The notes: a model not told the origin generated them from the sequence alone. A stretch of 64,000 nucleotides of DNA from SCBR16-9 sp964537975 (GCA_964537975.1 CAZIDP010000007.1:1-64000); one strand, 5' to 3'; shown: positions 36,458 to 45,854, counted from the first letter of the stretch. Numbers and translations are program-made.

Positions 36458-37438
36458 ATGACACATGCCCGCATATTAGGCACTGGACATTATTTACCTG
36501 ACCGCATCTTGACGAATCTGGAAATGGAAGGATTTGTCGACACAACCGATGACTGGATACGGCAACGCACGGGCATACATCAGCGACACATCGCGGCAGA
36601 GAACGAAGCTGTATCGGATATGTCCGCAGTTGCCGCACGCCGGGCGATGGAAAACGCAGGCATAGACGCCAATGAGATTGACTATATTATCTGCGCCACA
36701 TTAACTCCTGACATGTGCATGCCTTCAACAGCGTGTTTTCTACAGAAACACTTGGGTATACATCGTGCGGCAGCGGTTGATATCAACGCGGCCTGTTCTG
36801 GGTTCACCTACGCAATGGAAATGGCCAATGCCTTGATCGGAAGTGGATTATACAAGACCATTCTCATCGTAGGCGCAGAAAAAATGTCCAACCTGCTGGA
36901 GTGGGACAAACGGGACACCGCGGTACTCTTTGGAGATGGTGCCGGTGCTGTCGTGGTACGAGGGGAAACAGGCGAAAGGGGTGTTCTGTCCACTTTTTCC
37001 ACAGCAGATGGTTCTGCCTGTGATCTGCTTTATGTTCCTTACGGGGGGTCACGCTATCCCATAACGCCCAAGAATGCACTGGAAATCGACCCCGGCATCA
37101 TTATGAATGGCCGTGAATTGTACAAGCGAGCTGTTGTCGCCTTTGGCGAAGCCATTGCCGAAGCATTGAAGCGTGCTGATGTAGCCCCGGAGGAGGTGAC
37201 AATATTTATTCCACACCAGGCAAACGTGCGGATAATTGCCTCAGCAACCAGTCGGTTGGGGATGCGCGATGACATTATCTATCTGAACATGGACAAGGTC
37301 GGCAATACCAGCGCGGCATCGATCCCCATCGCCCTTGATCAGGCGTTTCAGGAAGGACGTATTCAGTCTGGAGATATCGTATTACTCGCCGCATTTGGCG
37401 CGGGGTTAACCTGGTCTTCTACAGTCATTCGGTGGTAA
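36458..37438 (+). CDS. fabH: 3-oxoacyl-ACP synthase III
   Basis: The enzyme condenses acetyl-CoA (or another primer) with malonyl-ACP to start fatty acid synthesis. The ATG at 36458 (MTHARILGTGHYLPD) is chosen because family members start there; in-frame codons extend back to 36407 without a ribosome-binding site. The catalytic triad is C113 (AACSGF), H253 (PHQAN) and N283 (GNTSA), close to E. coli FabH spacing. DWIRQRTGI is the usual substrate-region motif. No other fab gene is adjacent, so a secondary-metabolite role is possible. Confidence 0.95.
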   Translation: MTHARILGTGHYLPDRILTNLEMEGFVDTTDDWIRQRTGIHQRHIAAENEAVSDMSAVAARRAMENAGIDANEIDYIICATLTPDMCMPSTACFLQKHLGIHRAAAVDINAACSGFTYAMEMANALIGSGLYKTILIVGAEKMSNLLEWDKRDTAVLFGDGAGAVVVRGETGERGVLSTFSTADGSACDLLYVPYGGSRYPITPKNALEIDPGIIMNGRELYKRAVVAFGEAIAEALKRADVAPEEVTIFIPHQANVRIIASATSRLGMRDDIIYLNMDKVGNTSAASIPIALDQAFQEGRIQSGDIVLLAAFGAGLTWSSTVIRW

Positions 37439-37534
37439 TAAATACACGCATTCAATCTTGATCCGCATGCTGACCAGAATAGATTTTTCCCATAACCGGT
37501 AATCCTAATTATTTTTACAATGAGGTGCAAGGGT

Positions 37535-37774
37535 ATGCGAATTAGATTTAACGGCAGTGTTTCCGATAGTGCCGAAATCAAAGCTGGATTTATAGGGTGC
37601 GGTCCCCATTCGTTTCGAAATATCTACCCTGCCTTACATTTCGTGCCAGAATCTCTGATGACTTTGGGTGATTTTTATCGTCGAAAAGCAGTTGCTTTTA
37701 CTGATACTCCCGAAAAAAGTTATTTCATTCTTAACACAGCAACAAAAGATTCATGTACTCATGAAAATTATTAA
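37535..37774 (+). pseudogene. Truncated N-terminus of a Gfo/Idh/MocA oxidoreductase
   Basis: The first ~55 residues (MRIRFNG, then IKAGFIGCGPHSFRNIYPAL, VPESL, GDFYRRKAVAF) read as the NAD-binding start of a Gfo/Idh protein with the GxGxHSFRN motif. The frame then departs from the family and stops after 79 codons instead of ~400. It overlaps the next gene by 14 bp. An internal deletion is the likely cause. It may be expressed as a short peptide, but it cannot form the enzyme. Confidence 0.55.
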
Positions 37775-39218
37775 ATACCTGGTATGCATCCAAGCCATCA
37801 TCCTGTGTACGGCTCTTTTTGCGGCAACCAATGATCAGGCACAATTACCAACAGACAACGCTGATTCATACGAGCAATCAGGAGAATCATCTGACTTGGA
37901 TTCAACCAGCTCCGATGAAATATCCAGCAATACGGGTGTGTCAACGGATGCGTCGCCTCTTGAGCACAATGGTACAGCCGTTGATGATGACGAAGATGTA
38001 CCGGACGAAAGCACGCTGACGGATCAAGACGCCACCGATGAATCCGACGATACCGACAATGCAAATGTACCAACATATCCACTTTCTATATTTGACGTGA
38101 CAGACAACACAGATAGTGTAAATCACGTTTTCACTACTTCGGCATCTGAATTCCGTAACCGCATTGTGGTATCGGTCATGCTGAATGGCATAGGGCCGTA
38201 TCCGTTTCTTCTGGACACAGCAATCCGGCGTCCTGTTGTTGCAGTTGAGGTCGCTGAATATTTGGAGCTTTCTGGCTCAGCGCGCAGTATGCCTACCGAA
38301 GACCATGCCGGAAATCCATTTGAGGTCACCGCAGCATTACTCGAATCTTTTTCATTTGCCGGAATGCCCGAACAACCTGAAACCGTAGCCATAATGGACT
38401 TGACAGCATTATCGGCACGCTTGGGTACCCGAATCGCCGGCATACTTCCCGCATACCAACCTGGGTTTGAGGTCAGTATCGATTTTGATGGTCCCAGCGT
38501 GACTTGGCGATCATTGGCTGTCGCACGACTTGACGCCCCCGACACACAGACCGCACTTACTGCCATTGATGCCAGTGGTGCCCCCAGGGTAAATGTGCGT
38601 GTGAACGGGACAGAAAGTATTCCCATGATCATTGACATAAATCTACCTGTTACCGTCGCTATTCCGGAAGATACCCTGCTGTCCTTGAATGTCATCAGCG
38701 ACATGACACCACGAATAATGACCGTTGCTTCAGCCTGGCAAGGGGAAACCCAGGTGCGTCTCGACTCAGTACAAGCCGCTGGAGCATTGATACGAAGACC
38801 TGTATGCCGTGTAATGACTGCTGGAAGTACACCACGCCTCGGATTAGATTTCCTCCGGCACTTTCGGGTGACTTTAAATTATGAATACGGGCTTTTGCGT
38901 TTGGAACGTACCGGCAGTCGCATTTTGGAAGAAGCTTCGCTGGTAGGTTACGGCATCGCGCTGGCACATGTAGCTTTTGGTTACTGGCAACTTCAAGTAG
39001 CGACAGGGTCTCCAGCGTATGAAGCCGGTATCCGTACCGGTGATTTTCTGATTGGAATAAATGAGCAACCAGCCAACACAGCCTACTGGCCAGACAGCGG
39101 GTATCAGTTTCTGTCGCGTTTATTGCGTGCTGATGAAGGCGACACCATTTCACTGGTGACCATGCGTGATAATGTTCAATACCATTCTTATCTGATGGCA
39201 CGATTACTGATGAACTGA
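37761..39218 (+). CDS. Secreted protein with two degenerate aspartyl-protease-like domains and a PDZ domain
   Basis: The ATG at 37761 begins a signal peptide (MKIIKYLVCIQAIILCTALFA). Residues ~25-115 form a very acidic Ser/Asp/Thr-rich linker. Two retropepsin-like lobes follow: YPFLLDTAIRRPVVA (Asp152; DTA replaces the catalytic DT/SG) and a second with MIIDINLPVTVAI. The C-terminal PDZ (~395-480) contains ATGSPAYEAGIRTGDFLIGI. Loss of both DT/SG motifs suggests a non-catalytic binding protein, although activity with an altered motif is not excluded. Periplasmic location is likely. Confidence 0.75.
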   Translation: MKIIKYLVCIQAIILCTALFAATNDQAQLPTDNADSYEQSGESSDLDSTSSDEISSNTGVSTDASPLEHNGTAVDDDEDVPDESTLTDQDATDESDDTDNANVPTYPLSIFDVTDNTDSVNHVFTTSASEFRNRIVVSVMLNGIGPYPFLLDTAIRRPVVAVEVAEYLELSGSARSMPTEDHAGNPFEVTAALLESFSFAGMPEQPETVAIMDLTALSARLGTRIAGILPAYQPGFEVSIDFDGPSVTWRSLAVARLDAPDTQTALTAIDASGAPRVNVRVNGTESIPMIIDINLPVTVAIPEDTLLSLNVISDMTPRIMTVASAWQGETQVRLDSVQAAGALIRRPVCRVMTAGSTPRLGLDFLRHFRVTLNYEYGLLRLERTGSRILEEASLVGYGIALAHVAFGYWQLQVATGSPAYEAGIRTGDFLIGINEQPANTAYWPDSGYQFLSRLLRADEGDTISLVTMRDNVQYHSYLMARLLMN

Positions 39219-39317
39219 ATTGTTACCACCAAAAGCAGTATCTGTTTATTGTGAAGTTAATCTAAGCTCATTGATTGCGGCTTTGTGTTATCCGACGTAG
39301 CTATAAATAAAAAAACG

Positions 39318-39362
39318 CCACCAGGGATATTAATGACATCTGTTGCCATCCAACCCTGGTGG
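39318..39362 (-). terminator. Rho-independent terminator of the EF-hand surface protein gene
   Basis: A perfect 9-bp stem (CCACCAGGG 39318-39326 with CCCTGGTGG 39354-39362) is followed on the minus strand by GTTTTTTATTTATAG. It lies 48 bp past the stop at 39410, and may also slow read-through from the plus strand. Confidence 0.75.
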
Positions 39363-39409
39363 AGTAATATTATAAGTTTAGAATTAAATTCTACTATCGA
39401 ATTCTAAAT

Positions 39410-40723
39410 TCAACACACACTTTTTCTGCGTAATTGATAAGCGGCGATTCCTGTGAATGCCAATGCCAGCAGACCCAATAGCAATGGATTACCTACTGGA
39501 AGACCTTCAACCGGTGGTACAATTATTGTGCCGCCAAAATTCAGTGCTGCGGCAATATACTGGGCACGATTTCCAGCAGAAGCGTTGTAATGCCCCAAAT
39601 TACTTGTACCATCGTCATTTGCATCACCTGTTTGTGATACCAAGTTTCCTATGGTTTGTAATTGTGCGGCTGTTGCATCCCATACTGCTCCAGCATTGTT
39701 TTCATATATTAAATCATAGGCACCGTCACCGGAATTGTTTTTGTACACAGTTCGCAGTAATACATTGCTACCGCCATCTTGCCAGTCACCCCAAAGCATC
39801 CAGGCTGCTCCGACCTGACTAAACGCCTCTATCACTGCGGCCCCATACACGGGCGTTGCCGGGTCAAGATCAGCAAAAATAAGGGCGTAATTTGTTTCAA
39901 ATGCTTCACGAACTTCATCATGAATCGGCAATGATGTATCCGCCAAAATGGCAGCTATCAATGCCAGTTCATCACCATTGAGTATTCCATCTTGGTTTCG
40001 ATCCGTACTGGGAAGCAACGAGCTGTCACCACTGGCCTGATTCATAATTTGCAGTGCTGCATCAAAGTCAATAATAATCGGTTCGAGTGGAAAATCAAGC
40101 GCTGCGGCCACATATGCGGCACGATCGCCGCTGACTGCATCGTAATGCTCCTGATTCGTGGTACCATCACCATTGGCGTCACCATCTTGCGCCACCAGAT
40201 GTCCCAAGGTTTGTATTTGTGCTGCTGCCGCATTCCAGACTGCTGTCGCATTTGCACCAAATATCTGGTTATACGCGCCATCGTTTGAAGTGTTCCAAAA
40301 AGTAGTACGGAATCTACGGTTCACTTCATCATCTTCCCAACTGCCCCAGAGCAACCAGGCTCCCCCAGCACGCGCGATAGCAGCCAAATTCTCCGCTCCA
40401 AAACTCCCAGCGGCTACGATAATGTCGTCGTGTATGACATTAAAGTTGTTAAGGTATGCGTTATATACCTCATCATGAATTGGCAGTGTATCATCTGCCA
40501 GGATTGCGGCTATTAAAGCCAGCTCTTCACCATTCAACATGCCGTCATTGTTGCGATCGCCTTCTGGTGCATAGGAGCTACCCCCCAAGGAGACCAGAAC
40601 AGCCAAGTCAGCTTCAAAATTAAAAACGATAGACTCACCATGAACAGGGCCGTTAAAAGAAAGACTCAAAACAGCAACGAGAACCAGGATAACAATACCA
40701 AAACTTCTTTTTACATTACGCAT
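39410..40723 (-). CDS. Surface protein with two EF-hand/dockerin-like repeats and a sorting tail
   Basis: A signal peptide (to ~residue 29) is followed by two homologous ~180-residue halves. Each starts with a calcium-loop phrase (DRNNDGMLNGEELALIAAIL; DRNQDGILNGDELALIAAIL) and ends with another (DANGDGTTNQEHY; DANDDGTSNLGHY), with a conserved AWLLWGSW/AWMLWGDW core between. The C-terminus is Pro-rich, then EGLPVGNPLLLGLLALA, a hydrophobic helix and YQLRRKSVC: a tripartite CTERM-like tail of the exosortase/rhombosortase kind. It is likely a calcium-dependent cell-surface protein. The function of the repeat core is unknown to me. Confidence 0.75.
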   Translation of the reverse strand: MRNVKRSFGIVILVLVAVLSLSFNGPVHGESIVFNFEADLAVLVSLGGSSYAPEGDRNNDGMLNGEELALIAAILADDTLPIHDEVYNAYLNNFNVIHDDIIVAAGSFGAENLAAIARAGGAWLLWGSWEDDEVNRRFRTTFWNTSNDGAYNQIFGANATAVWNAAAAQIQTLGHLVAQDGDANGDGTTNQEHYDAVSGDRAAYVAAALDFPLEPIIIDFDAALQIMNQASGDSSLLPSTDRNQDGILNGDELALIAAILADTSLPIHDEVREAFETNYALIFADLDPATPVYGAAVIEAFSQVGAAWMLWGDWQDGGSNVLLRTVYKNNSGDGAYDLIYENNAGAVWDATAAQLQTIGNLVSQTGDANDDGTSNLGHYNASAGNRAQYIAAALNFGGTIIVPPVEGLPVGNPLLLGLLALAFTGIAAYQLRRKSVC

Positions 40724-40923
40724 TGGTTACTACTCCATGTTAAATGCTTTTTATTTTTGAATACTCCAAATACCTGATATATAGTTATTCACCTCATACA
40801 TAGTGGACAACATAAAGACAAAAGAGTACTCTAATCATGTACTTTAAAGTATAACGGAACACACTCTTAAAGTCAAACATAACTTATCATAATTGTCATA
40901 TTTAATAATTTTTTCAGATACCT

Positions 40924-41979
40924 TCAACGCATTGGATTGGGAGCCAAAAATTGGAATCCCATTCCGATGATTGCAGGAGTCTCACCTACCATACGATCAT
41001 CAATATTAAAAAACATGTCAGAGATATTGGTAATTGCTGTCACGTCTGCCATACCGCCGCCGAATTGACCACCGCCACCACCGCCGCCGAATTGGCCGCC
41101 ACCACCAAATTGGCCACCACCACCGTATTGGCCACCAGCACCACCAAATTGGCCACCGCCGCCACCAAATTGGCCACCGCCGCCGTATTGGCCGCCACCT
41201 CCTCCCACACCTCCCATGGTTCTGCCCATTGCGGTTCCATATGCACTGCCGCCCATACCACCCAATCCGCTCATACCACCCACTGCAAGTCCACCCCCGC
41301 CAAGCTGATAAGATTGGATGCCAACGGGATTACGTATTACAATTTTAGGCAATGTTGCTTCATTGTTATTATAATGGTAAATACGGGTTTCTACTTCCTC
41401 CAGCGACAGGCTGTTTTTCAAAGCAGCCGGTGTTATGTAAATGGTATCTTCAAAAACAACATAATCCATTCCAACGGACCGTAGCATGGCCCGCAACGCA
41501 GTGCCCAATGAAACATCTTTCAATTGTATATACGGCACATATCCGTCTGGTACATCATCTACACGGTTGTTTTCCAAATTTAACCAGCGAGCCCTGAGCG
41601 TAACTGGTGTTTCAGTATTATCACGCCTTGATATTCCTGTCTGAATACGAGTTGTCGGGTCACTTTGACCTGGATGTAATCTGGAATACCCATCATCTGA
41701 TTCTGAACTTCCGTGTCTGACAGTACGCCACTGCTCAATGAGGGCTTCACGGGCAGCAACATCTTCATTTCGCTCAAGAACAACCTCTGTGTTTTTAGAA
41801 ACACTTTGGATCGAGCCATCGCTTGGGTCAAGCACATAGTAAACGCGCTCACCTTCACGTACAAATACATTTTCCAGTATGGTACCGTCAATCGTTATCC
41901 GGTCAGAAAATGCAGTATTGCCCATAACCACCCACAAAACCACAAATAAACTAAATTGAGTAAATTTCATGCGCATCAT
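40924..41979 (-). CDS. Secreted protein with an STN-like domain and a Gly/Gln-rich repeat
   Basis: Signal peptide to about residue 25. Residues ~150-195 (VPYIQLKDVSLGTALRAMLR, then VGMDYVVFEDTIYITPAAL) match the short secretin/TonB N-terminal (STN) fold, found in secretins and TonB receptors. It is followed not by a secretin barrel but by a Gly-rich segment with seven Q[FY]GG units (~240-325), and the protein ends shortly after (IIGMGFQFLAPNPMR). It may be an accessory secretin-like or structural envelope protein. It is oriented with the EF-hand protein gene downstream, 200 bp apart. Confidence 0.65.
   Translation of the reverse strand: MMRMKFTQFSLFVVLWVVMGNTAFSDRITIDGTILENVFVREGERVYYVLDPSDGSIQSVSKNTEVVLERNEDVAAREALIEQWRTVRHGSSESDDGYSRLHPGQSDPTTRIQTGISRRDNTETPVTLRARWLNLENNRVDDVPDGYVPYIQLKDVSLGTALRAMLRSVGMDYVVFEDTIYITPAALKNSLSLEEVETRIYHYNNNEATLPKIVIRNPVGIQSYQLGGGGLAVGGMSGLGGMGGSAYGTAMGRTMGGVGGGGGQYGGGGQFGGGGGQFGGAGGQYGGGGQFGGGGQFGGGGGGGQFGGGMADVTAITNISDMFFNIDDRMVGETPAIIGMGFQFLAPNPMR
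41051..41205 (-). repeat. Coding minisatellite, seven GGxGGQ[FY]GG units
   Basis: The plus strand shows seven irregular units built on (A/G)(A/T)ATTGGCC plus runs of CCACC/CCGCC. They encode glycine stretches punctuated by Gln-Phe or Gln-Tyr. Unit length varies by multiples of 3, keeping frame, as expected of slippage-prone repeats. Confidence 0.8.
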
Positions 41980-42515
41980 CAGGGTCCTCTTACAATGTCA
42001 TCTCCGACAGCATCAATCCAATATAGTGACATTGCTTTGTTTTACAACCAACGAAATGTTGCATTGTAAACCTGGTGTTAAAAAACTTGCATAATTAATC
42101 ATAATTTACTTGTACATACTATATCATATACTCGCCATAAAATGTATACTTTCGTAAGCAAATATTCCCATAAGTTGTTGAAATCAATAGACTTCCCTGT
42201 CTTGATTGAATTATTTTGATTGGTAGCCAAATTTACGGAACATCCCCGATATTCACCCCGATATTCACCTCACAACGGTCATGAATTGTCCAGGTAAGCA
42301 ACAAGTCACCTTTCAATACGTAATTTATTCCTTACTCAGATTGAAACTCAAGGTAGTTGTAAGCAGGAGTATCTATTGTCAATAGAAATTACTTGTTTAA
42401 TTAAAGCTCCGGGTGTTATCTTGCATGCGTTATCAATTCATGAAATTATCTATCACAACCTGGCACTGGCTACATCCATACAATTGGGAATCGTTCAGCC
42501 GTTCAAGGAGTACTT
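41980..42515. other. Intergenic region between divergent genes
   Basis: These 536 bp hold the promoters of the STN protein (minus) and the MoxR gene (plus). A short tandem duplication of CCCGATATTCAC occurs near 42245-42268. No gene was recognised. AAGGAG precedes the MoxR start. Confidence 0.4.
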
Positions 42516-43478
42516 ATGAGCGAATTTCGCGATATTGTAAAAGCATTACTGCAATCGGTTGAGTCTGTAATAATTGATAAAAGCGATGTAGTACGACAAG
42601 GATTGGCGGCAATTCTCGCAGGGGGGCATGTATTGATAGAAGATGTTCCTGGCGTTGCGAAAACGATGATGGTGCGGGCTTTTGCTGCCGGTATGGGTTG
42701 TAATTACAATCGGGTACAATGCACACCAGATTTATTGCCATCAGATGTTACTGGTGTTTCAATTTGGAATCAGCAAACACAACAATTTGAATTCAGACGT
42801 GGGCCTCTGTTTACGAATGTGCTACTAGCCGATGAAATAAACCGCGCCACACCACGTACCCAATCAGCTCTTTTGGAAGCTATGGCTGAAGGGCAAACTA
42901 CGGTTGATGGCAAAACCTATACGATGGACAACCCTTTTCTCGTATTTGCCACACAGAATCCAGTGGAACATGAAGGTACATTTCCACTCCCAGAAGCGCA
43001 GCTTGATCGATTTATGGTGCGACTTTCAATAGGATATCCCAATATTATGGCAGAAGCACGGATTTTGGAGAGTACCCGGTTGATGCATCCCATAAATTCC
43101 ATACAACCGGTTGCAAGCCCTGAAATAATCACCCGAATGCAACAGTCCATCCGCAAAGTATTCATTCACGAAAAGGTTCGGGATTACTTATTGCGGTTAG
43201 TACATCGTACACGCGACTCTGTACATCTGACATTGGGTGCCAGTCCACGAGCATCCATGATGCTGTTCAGAGCTGCGCAATCCATGGCGGCAGTTCAAGG
43301 TCGCAACTTTGTCATGCCAGATGACATTAAACGCTTGGCACACCCTGTACTGGCACATCGCCTTATACTCAATCCTGAGAGTCGTTTGCGCCGGGTAACA
43401 GTCGAACATGTGCTTCGTGATATAATAAAAGAAGTGCCTGTTCCCACTGGAGCACAGGAATGGCGCGACGCTTCGTAA
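42516..43478 (+). CDS. MoxR family AAA+ ATPase
   Basis: It has Walker A EDVPGVAKT (~42-50), Walker B VLLADEINRATPRTQ (~104), FATQNPVEHEGTFPLPEAQL and LDRFMVRLSIGYP, all signature phrases of MoxR/RavA-type chaperone ATPases. Members usually act with a DUF58/von Willebrand factor A partner to insert metals or remodel complexes. No such partner follows here; the next gene is a protein kinase. A probable VIT/VWA protein lies far off at 63.3 kb. Confidence 0.93.
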   Translation: MSEFRDIVKALLQSVESVIIDKSDVVRQGLAAILAGGHVLIEDVPGVAKTMMVRAFAAGMGCNYNRVQCTPDLLPSDVTGVSIWNQQTQQFEFRRGPLFTNVLLADEINRATPRTQSALLEAMAEGQTTVDGKTYTMDNPFLVFATQNPVEHEGTFPLPEAQLDRFMVRLSIGYPNIMAEARILESTRLMHPINSIQPVASPEIITRMQQSIRKVFIHEKVRDYLLRLVHRTRDSVHLTLGASPRASMMLFRAAQSMAAVQGRNFVMPDDIKRLAHPVLAHRLILNPESRLRRVTVEHVLRDIIKEVPVPTGAQEWRDAS

Positions 43479-43560
43479 GCCGAACTTCGTTCCGTCTTAA
43501 AGGTTGCAATTTTAACACAGTTCGCCTATCATACAACCGGTTGAACACGGGGATACATCA

Positions 43561-44535
43561 ATGGGCATATTTGGTGCAATAAGCAATTTTAAAAATTATC
43601 TTCCCGGACAAAAAAAAGTAATTAATGGAACAAATGACATGCGTCATATCGACAATGGTGATGATGATGGCGATCAGCTTTTCGAGCTTACCAAAGTTGG
43701 GCCCTATGAAATAATCGCCCCCATTGGCAGCGGTGGTATGGGTACAGTATATAAAGCATTGGATCGCGCCAATGACCGCACAATAGCCATCAAGGTGTTG
43801 GACCGCCGTTACGACATCGATTGGAAGCGCCGCAAGCGCGACTATCTGGGTCGTGAAATATTGATTGCTGCTTCCCTGAACCATCCATGTATTATTAAAA
43901 TGCACAAAGATATTGTCGTGCAGGAAGACATCAACGGCCACAAGCGCCGCTGTCTACTCATGGAATACATTGACGGTTATGATCTGAAAAAACATATTGA
44001 TGATCGCGATTTAACCTTAAAGCAGATGATCGATTTAAGTATAAAATTATGTGAAGGACTCGATTTTTTACACCAGCATGGTATTGTACACCGTGATGTA
44101 AAACCTTCTAACTTCCTCTTTTCCCGAGATGGTTCAAAAGTAAAAATTGTAGACTTCGGCCTTTCCAAATCGAATGCCAGTTGGCGAACACGCTGGATGA
44201 TGAAAGAAAGCGGTGGCACCAGAATCTATATGTCACCTGAACAACTAAGCAAGAAAAACCTGGATGCACGCTCCGACATCTTTTCATTCGGAATTACACT
44301 ATATCAACTTTATTCGAGCCGACATCCCTGCGAAGGTCCTGATCCAAAATCAACCGTTCGTCAAATCATGAACCCCAACTATAAATTTTCTCCACCATCA
44401 AAACATAATCCTGAAGTACCTCCACAACTGGACAAAATTATATTGAAAGCGTTACGACGCAAGATCGACCGCCGTTATCAATCGTGTACTGAAATGCTCC
44501 TGGACCTCTCCAGGTTGGGCGAATCACGTATCTAA
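43561..44535 (+). CDS. Soluble serine/threonine protein kinase (Hanks type)
   Basis: A complete kinase core is present: Gly loop IGSGGMGTVYKA, Lys78 in AIKVL, catalytic HRDVKPSN (H177-D179), DFG (Asp198, IVDFGLSKSN), and GGTRIYMSPEQL as the APE-equivalent. No TM segment or extracellular PASTA domain is present, so it is cytoplasmic and responds to an unknown cue. It sits between MoxR and a membrane L,D-transpeptidase gene 20 bp downstream, which suggests phospho-control of cell-wall cross-linking. Confidence 0.93.
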   Translation: MGIFGAISNFKNYLPGQKKVINGTNDMRHIDNGDDDGDQLFELTKVGPYEIIAPIGSGGMGTVYKALDRANDRTIAIKVLDRRYDIDWKRRKRDYLGREILIAASLNHPCIIKMHKDIVVQEDINGHKRRCLLMEYIDGYDLKKHIDDRDLTLKQMIDLSIKLCEGLDFLHQHGIVHRDVKPSNFLFSRDGSKVKIVDFGLSKSNASWRTRWMMKESGGTRIYMSPEQLSKKNLDARSDIFSFGITLYQLYSSRHPCEGPDPKSTVRQIMNPNYKFSPPSKHNPEVPPQLDKIILKALRRKIDRRYQSCTEMLLDLSRLGESRI

Positions 44536-44555
44536 TCTGTTGGAATCCAGTAATT

Positions 44556-45854
44556 ATGTCAAAATTCTATTTTACAAAAAAGTCAAAAAAGAGTGAACCC
44601 AGCCTCACTAAAATCATCATTGCCCTTGTTGTGGTGTTCGTCGTGCTGATTGCCACAATGCAAATATTTTCTGCCTTCAGCAATAATAGCATTGGATTGG
44701 GCAAAGACCGTGAAGCTATTGCGATTGATCGCATCCAAAGCGCGAAAACGCTATTTGAAGCAGGTGATTTAGAGGCGGCAGCACAGGAGATTCAGCCTCT
44801 GATTGGGCGTCTGGATGATCCGTTACTGGGACCAGAAGCTTATTTACTGCAATCCGAAATCCATGCCGCAGCTGGAAATCTGGACGAGGCGTTTCAGGGT
44901 CTAGAAGACGCGCTTACCCTTTTTGAACGCAGCCCATTGCATCCCGAAATAATGGCACGCTACGCGCGACTTCTCGAGGACTCGGGACGTACCGACGAGG
45001 CTCTACAAAAATACGCCCAATTGCGCGACAACGCACCACCAGACATGGGTGTTACCGCATTGGTTGGCTTGGGACGCCAGTCAGAACGGGATGGAAACTT
45101 GATTGAAGCCCGTGATTTATATCGGCAGGCCATGTTGAATGCGCCTTGGGGTAGCAATCGCTGGGATGAAGCCGCACAAGCTTTAGGTGCATTGAACATA
45201 GAAATGATCTTTTCCAGCATTGAAACACCGGAAAGCAGGATTTATTCGATTGAAAGTGGCGACACCCTCACTAGCATTGGCATCAAATTAAATACAACAC
45301 AAGGATTGCTGATACAAGCCAACGACATCAGCGACCCTTCAATGATTCGTTTAAATCAGCGTTTGAAGCATACTCCTAAAGATTTCCGAATTGTTATAGA
45401 ACGTTCAACCTGCCGCATTTATTTACTGGATAAGGACGGGCTATTTAAATATTACCAGACTGGGCTGGGCAAACCCGGCTTTGAAACCAACTTGGGTTCC
45501 TATACAATCGGCAATAAAGAAGTGGACCCCACCTGGCACAAGCCTGGTTCAGAACCTATCCCACCAGGGCACCCGGACAACGAGTTGGGAACACGCTGGA
45601 TGCCATTGGTGCCTGCCCAGGAAGGTTTGCCTACAGATTTGGGTATACACGGCACAATTGCCCCTGAAACGATCGGGACATACGCTTCACGTGGTTGCCC
45701 ACGAATGCATAACACGGAAGTTGAAGAGCTGTATGATCTTGTAGTACGTTCTACACCTGTTGAGATAGTAGATACTGTCGATCCTGTAGCGTTAGGTCTG
45801 ATTGCTCCTGCTTCACCGGTCGGCAGCCAGCAAGCAGCCGCTATTCAACGCTAA
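44556..45854 (+). CDS. TPR - LysM - YkuD L,D-transpeptidase
   Basis: There is a TM anchor at residues ~22-42, then a periplasmic TPR-like region (~50-210), a LysM peptidoglycan-binding motif (YSIESGDTLTSIGIKLNTTQ, ~230-275) and a YkuD catalytic domain (~280-405) with His365 (HGT) and nucleophile Cys381 (SRGCPRM). It should make 3-3 cross-links in peptidoglycan or attach proteins to it. The 20-bp gap to the kinase gene indicates an operon. Confidence 0.93.
   Translation: MSKFYFTKKSKKSEPSLTKIIIALVVVFVVLIATMQIFSAFSNNSIGLGKDREAIAIDRIQSAKTLFEAGDLEAAAQEIQPLIGRLDDPLLGPEAYLLQSEIHAAAGNLDEAFQGLEDALTLFERSPLHPEIMARYARLLEDSGRTDEALQKYAQLRDNAPPDMGVTALVGLGRQSERDGNLIEARDLYRQAMLNAPWGSNRWDEAAQALGALNIEMIFSSIETPESRIYSIESGDTLTSIGIKLNTTQGLLIQANDISDPSMIRLNQRLKHTPKDFRIVIERSTCRIYLLDKDGLFKYYQTGLGKPGFETNLGSYTIGNKEVDPTWHKPGSEPIPPGHPDNELGTRWMPLVPAQEGLPTDLGIHGTIAPETIGTYASRGCPRMHNTEVEELYDLVVRSTPVEIVDTVDPVALGLIAPASPVGSQQAAAIQR

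Noticed and set aside
41040..41261. Ala/Val-rich repeat frame within the Gly-rich gene
   Set aside because: It is a shifted reading of the same minisatellite and has no independent start signal.
42245..42268. Duplicated CCCGATATTCAC as a CRISPR or iteron array
   Set aside because: There are only two adjacent copies with no spacers and no associated genes.
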